Shown in pieces: positions 4,894 to 5,212 of a stretch of 5,212 nucleotides of DNA. The notes under the pieces are model-generated. The model searched no databases. It had not been told where the DNA came from and saw nothing but the letters and a program-made list of their open reading frames with translations. The DNA is taken from NCBI GenBank assembly GCA_001468855.1, contig LDIV01000001.1:386394-391605 (forward strand), written 5' to 3'. The translations under genes and the position numbers were made by a program. The stretch is from a candidate division TM6 bacterium UASB124. Its GTDB lineage: Bacteria; Dependentiae; Babeliae; Babeliales; RVW-14. Each line of letters starts with the position of its first letter. Positions within the stretch are counted from its first letter, which is position 1.

Positions 4894-5212
4894 ATGAAAC
4901 AATATTTCAATGTAACAACATTACTTGCAGTAACCTTTTCCGGTTACATAAATGGACAAGTGAATGATAAAGTTGATGAAATAGGGGACAAGGGAGTAAC
5001 CGAAATAAAACAGACGCTCAAAGACCCTTTTTTGAACCTACTTGCATCAAGTGAATTTACAACAAATACCGAACTTCGTAATCGCATTGAAAATGCGCGT
5101 AACGCATTAGAAAAAATCAAAGCGAGTCTTAAAGAAGAAAAAATGTTGGTCATGCCATCACCAACTCCGGCCCCAGAAACTGTCAAACCGGCAGCCCCTG
5201 CTCCAACATCAA
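4894..5212 (+). CDS. Small exported protein, second paralogue with Pro/Ala-rich tail (partial, 3' end off window)
   Basis: The first 106 residues are visible, starting at an ATG with AAGGAG 7 bases upstream. Residues 1 to about 21 form a signal peptide (MKQYFNVTTLLAVTFSGYING, then QV). The next block parallels the upstream gene: EIGDKGVTEIKQTLKDP, LLASSE, then the helix ELRNRIENARNALEKIK. The family's helical unit ends at LKEE. Here the frame continues into MLVMPSPTPAPETVKPAAP, a Pro/Ala-rich extended segment of the kind that spans periplasm or cell wall or links to another domain. What follows is beyond the window, so the full size and any C-terminal domain are unknown. Function is not recognised. 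The absence of a clear new promoter in the 55-base gap suggests co-transcription with the first paralogue. Confidence 0.82.
   Translation, partial: MKQYFNVTTLLAVTFSGYINGQVNDKVDEIGDKGVTEIKQTLKDPFLNLLASSEFTTNTELRNRIENARNALEKIKASLKEEKMLVMPSPTPAPETVKPAAPAPTS

Noticed and set aside
4944..5186. Minus-strand ORF of 80 codons across the second paralogue
   Set aside because: It is antisense to a gene supported by homology, signal peptide and Shine-Dalgarno.
1..5212. CRISPR array, tRNA, rRNA or known riboswitch
   Set aside because: No regularly spaced repeats, cloverleaf or recognised aptamer motif was seen on either strand.

Overview
The window is AT-rich DNA with short intergenic gaps and clear AAGGA-type ribosome binding sites. 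It looks like a small bacterial genome. Three of its genes start with Sec-type signal peptides, and one of these encodes a PD-(D/E)XK nuclease with a long, basic, low-complexity tail. This mix suggests a host-associated, probably intracellular bacterium. Candidatus Dependentiae (Babeliae, formerly TM6) is my best guess from protein style, but nothing in the window proves it.

Layout. Bases 1-866 (minus strand) hold the ATP-binding subunit of an ABC-2 type exporter, coupled by an ATGA overlap to what should be its permease. That permease reading frame stops after 33 codons, next to a sequence that resembles an insertion-sequence end. Bases 867-1319 are non-coding with several hairpins. Bases 1320-2570 (plus) encode a 416-residue exported protein with two copies of a PD-(D/E)XK nuclease fold. 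The first copy has lost its catalytic E-x-K and the second is intact. The tail carries a 12-serine tract, basic clusters like nuclear localisation signals and three S/T-P-x-K motifs. Bases 2574-4437 (minus) are a two-gene rtcB-archease operon, convergent with the nuclease gene and only 3 bases from it. Bases 4438-4571 are a divergent promoter region. Bases 4572-5212 (plus) hold two tandem paralogous small exported proteins; the second runs off the window and gains a Pro/Ala-rich extension.

How the genes fit together. RtcB joins RNA ends carrying 2',3'-cyclic phosphate or 3'-phosphate to 5'-OH ends, and archease activates it, so this operon is a self-contained RNA repair or splicing unit. The ABC proteins would form an exporter if the permease were intact. 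The exported nuclease and the two small exported proteins look like accessory, possibly host-facing, products. The nuclease is the most unusual item: its layout fits a secreted, nucleus-targeted effector, which is inference from sequence features only.
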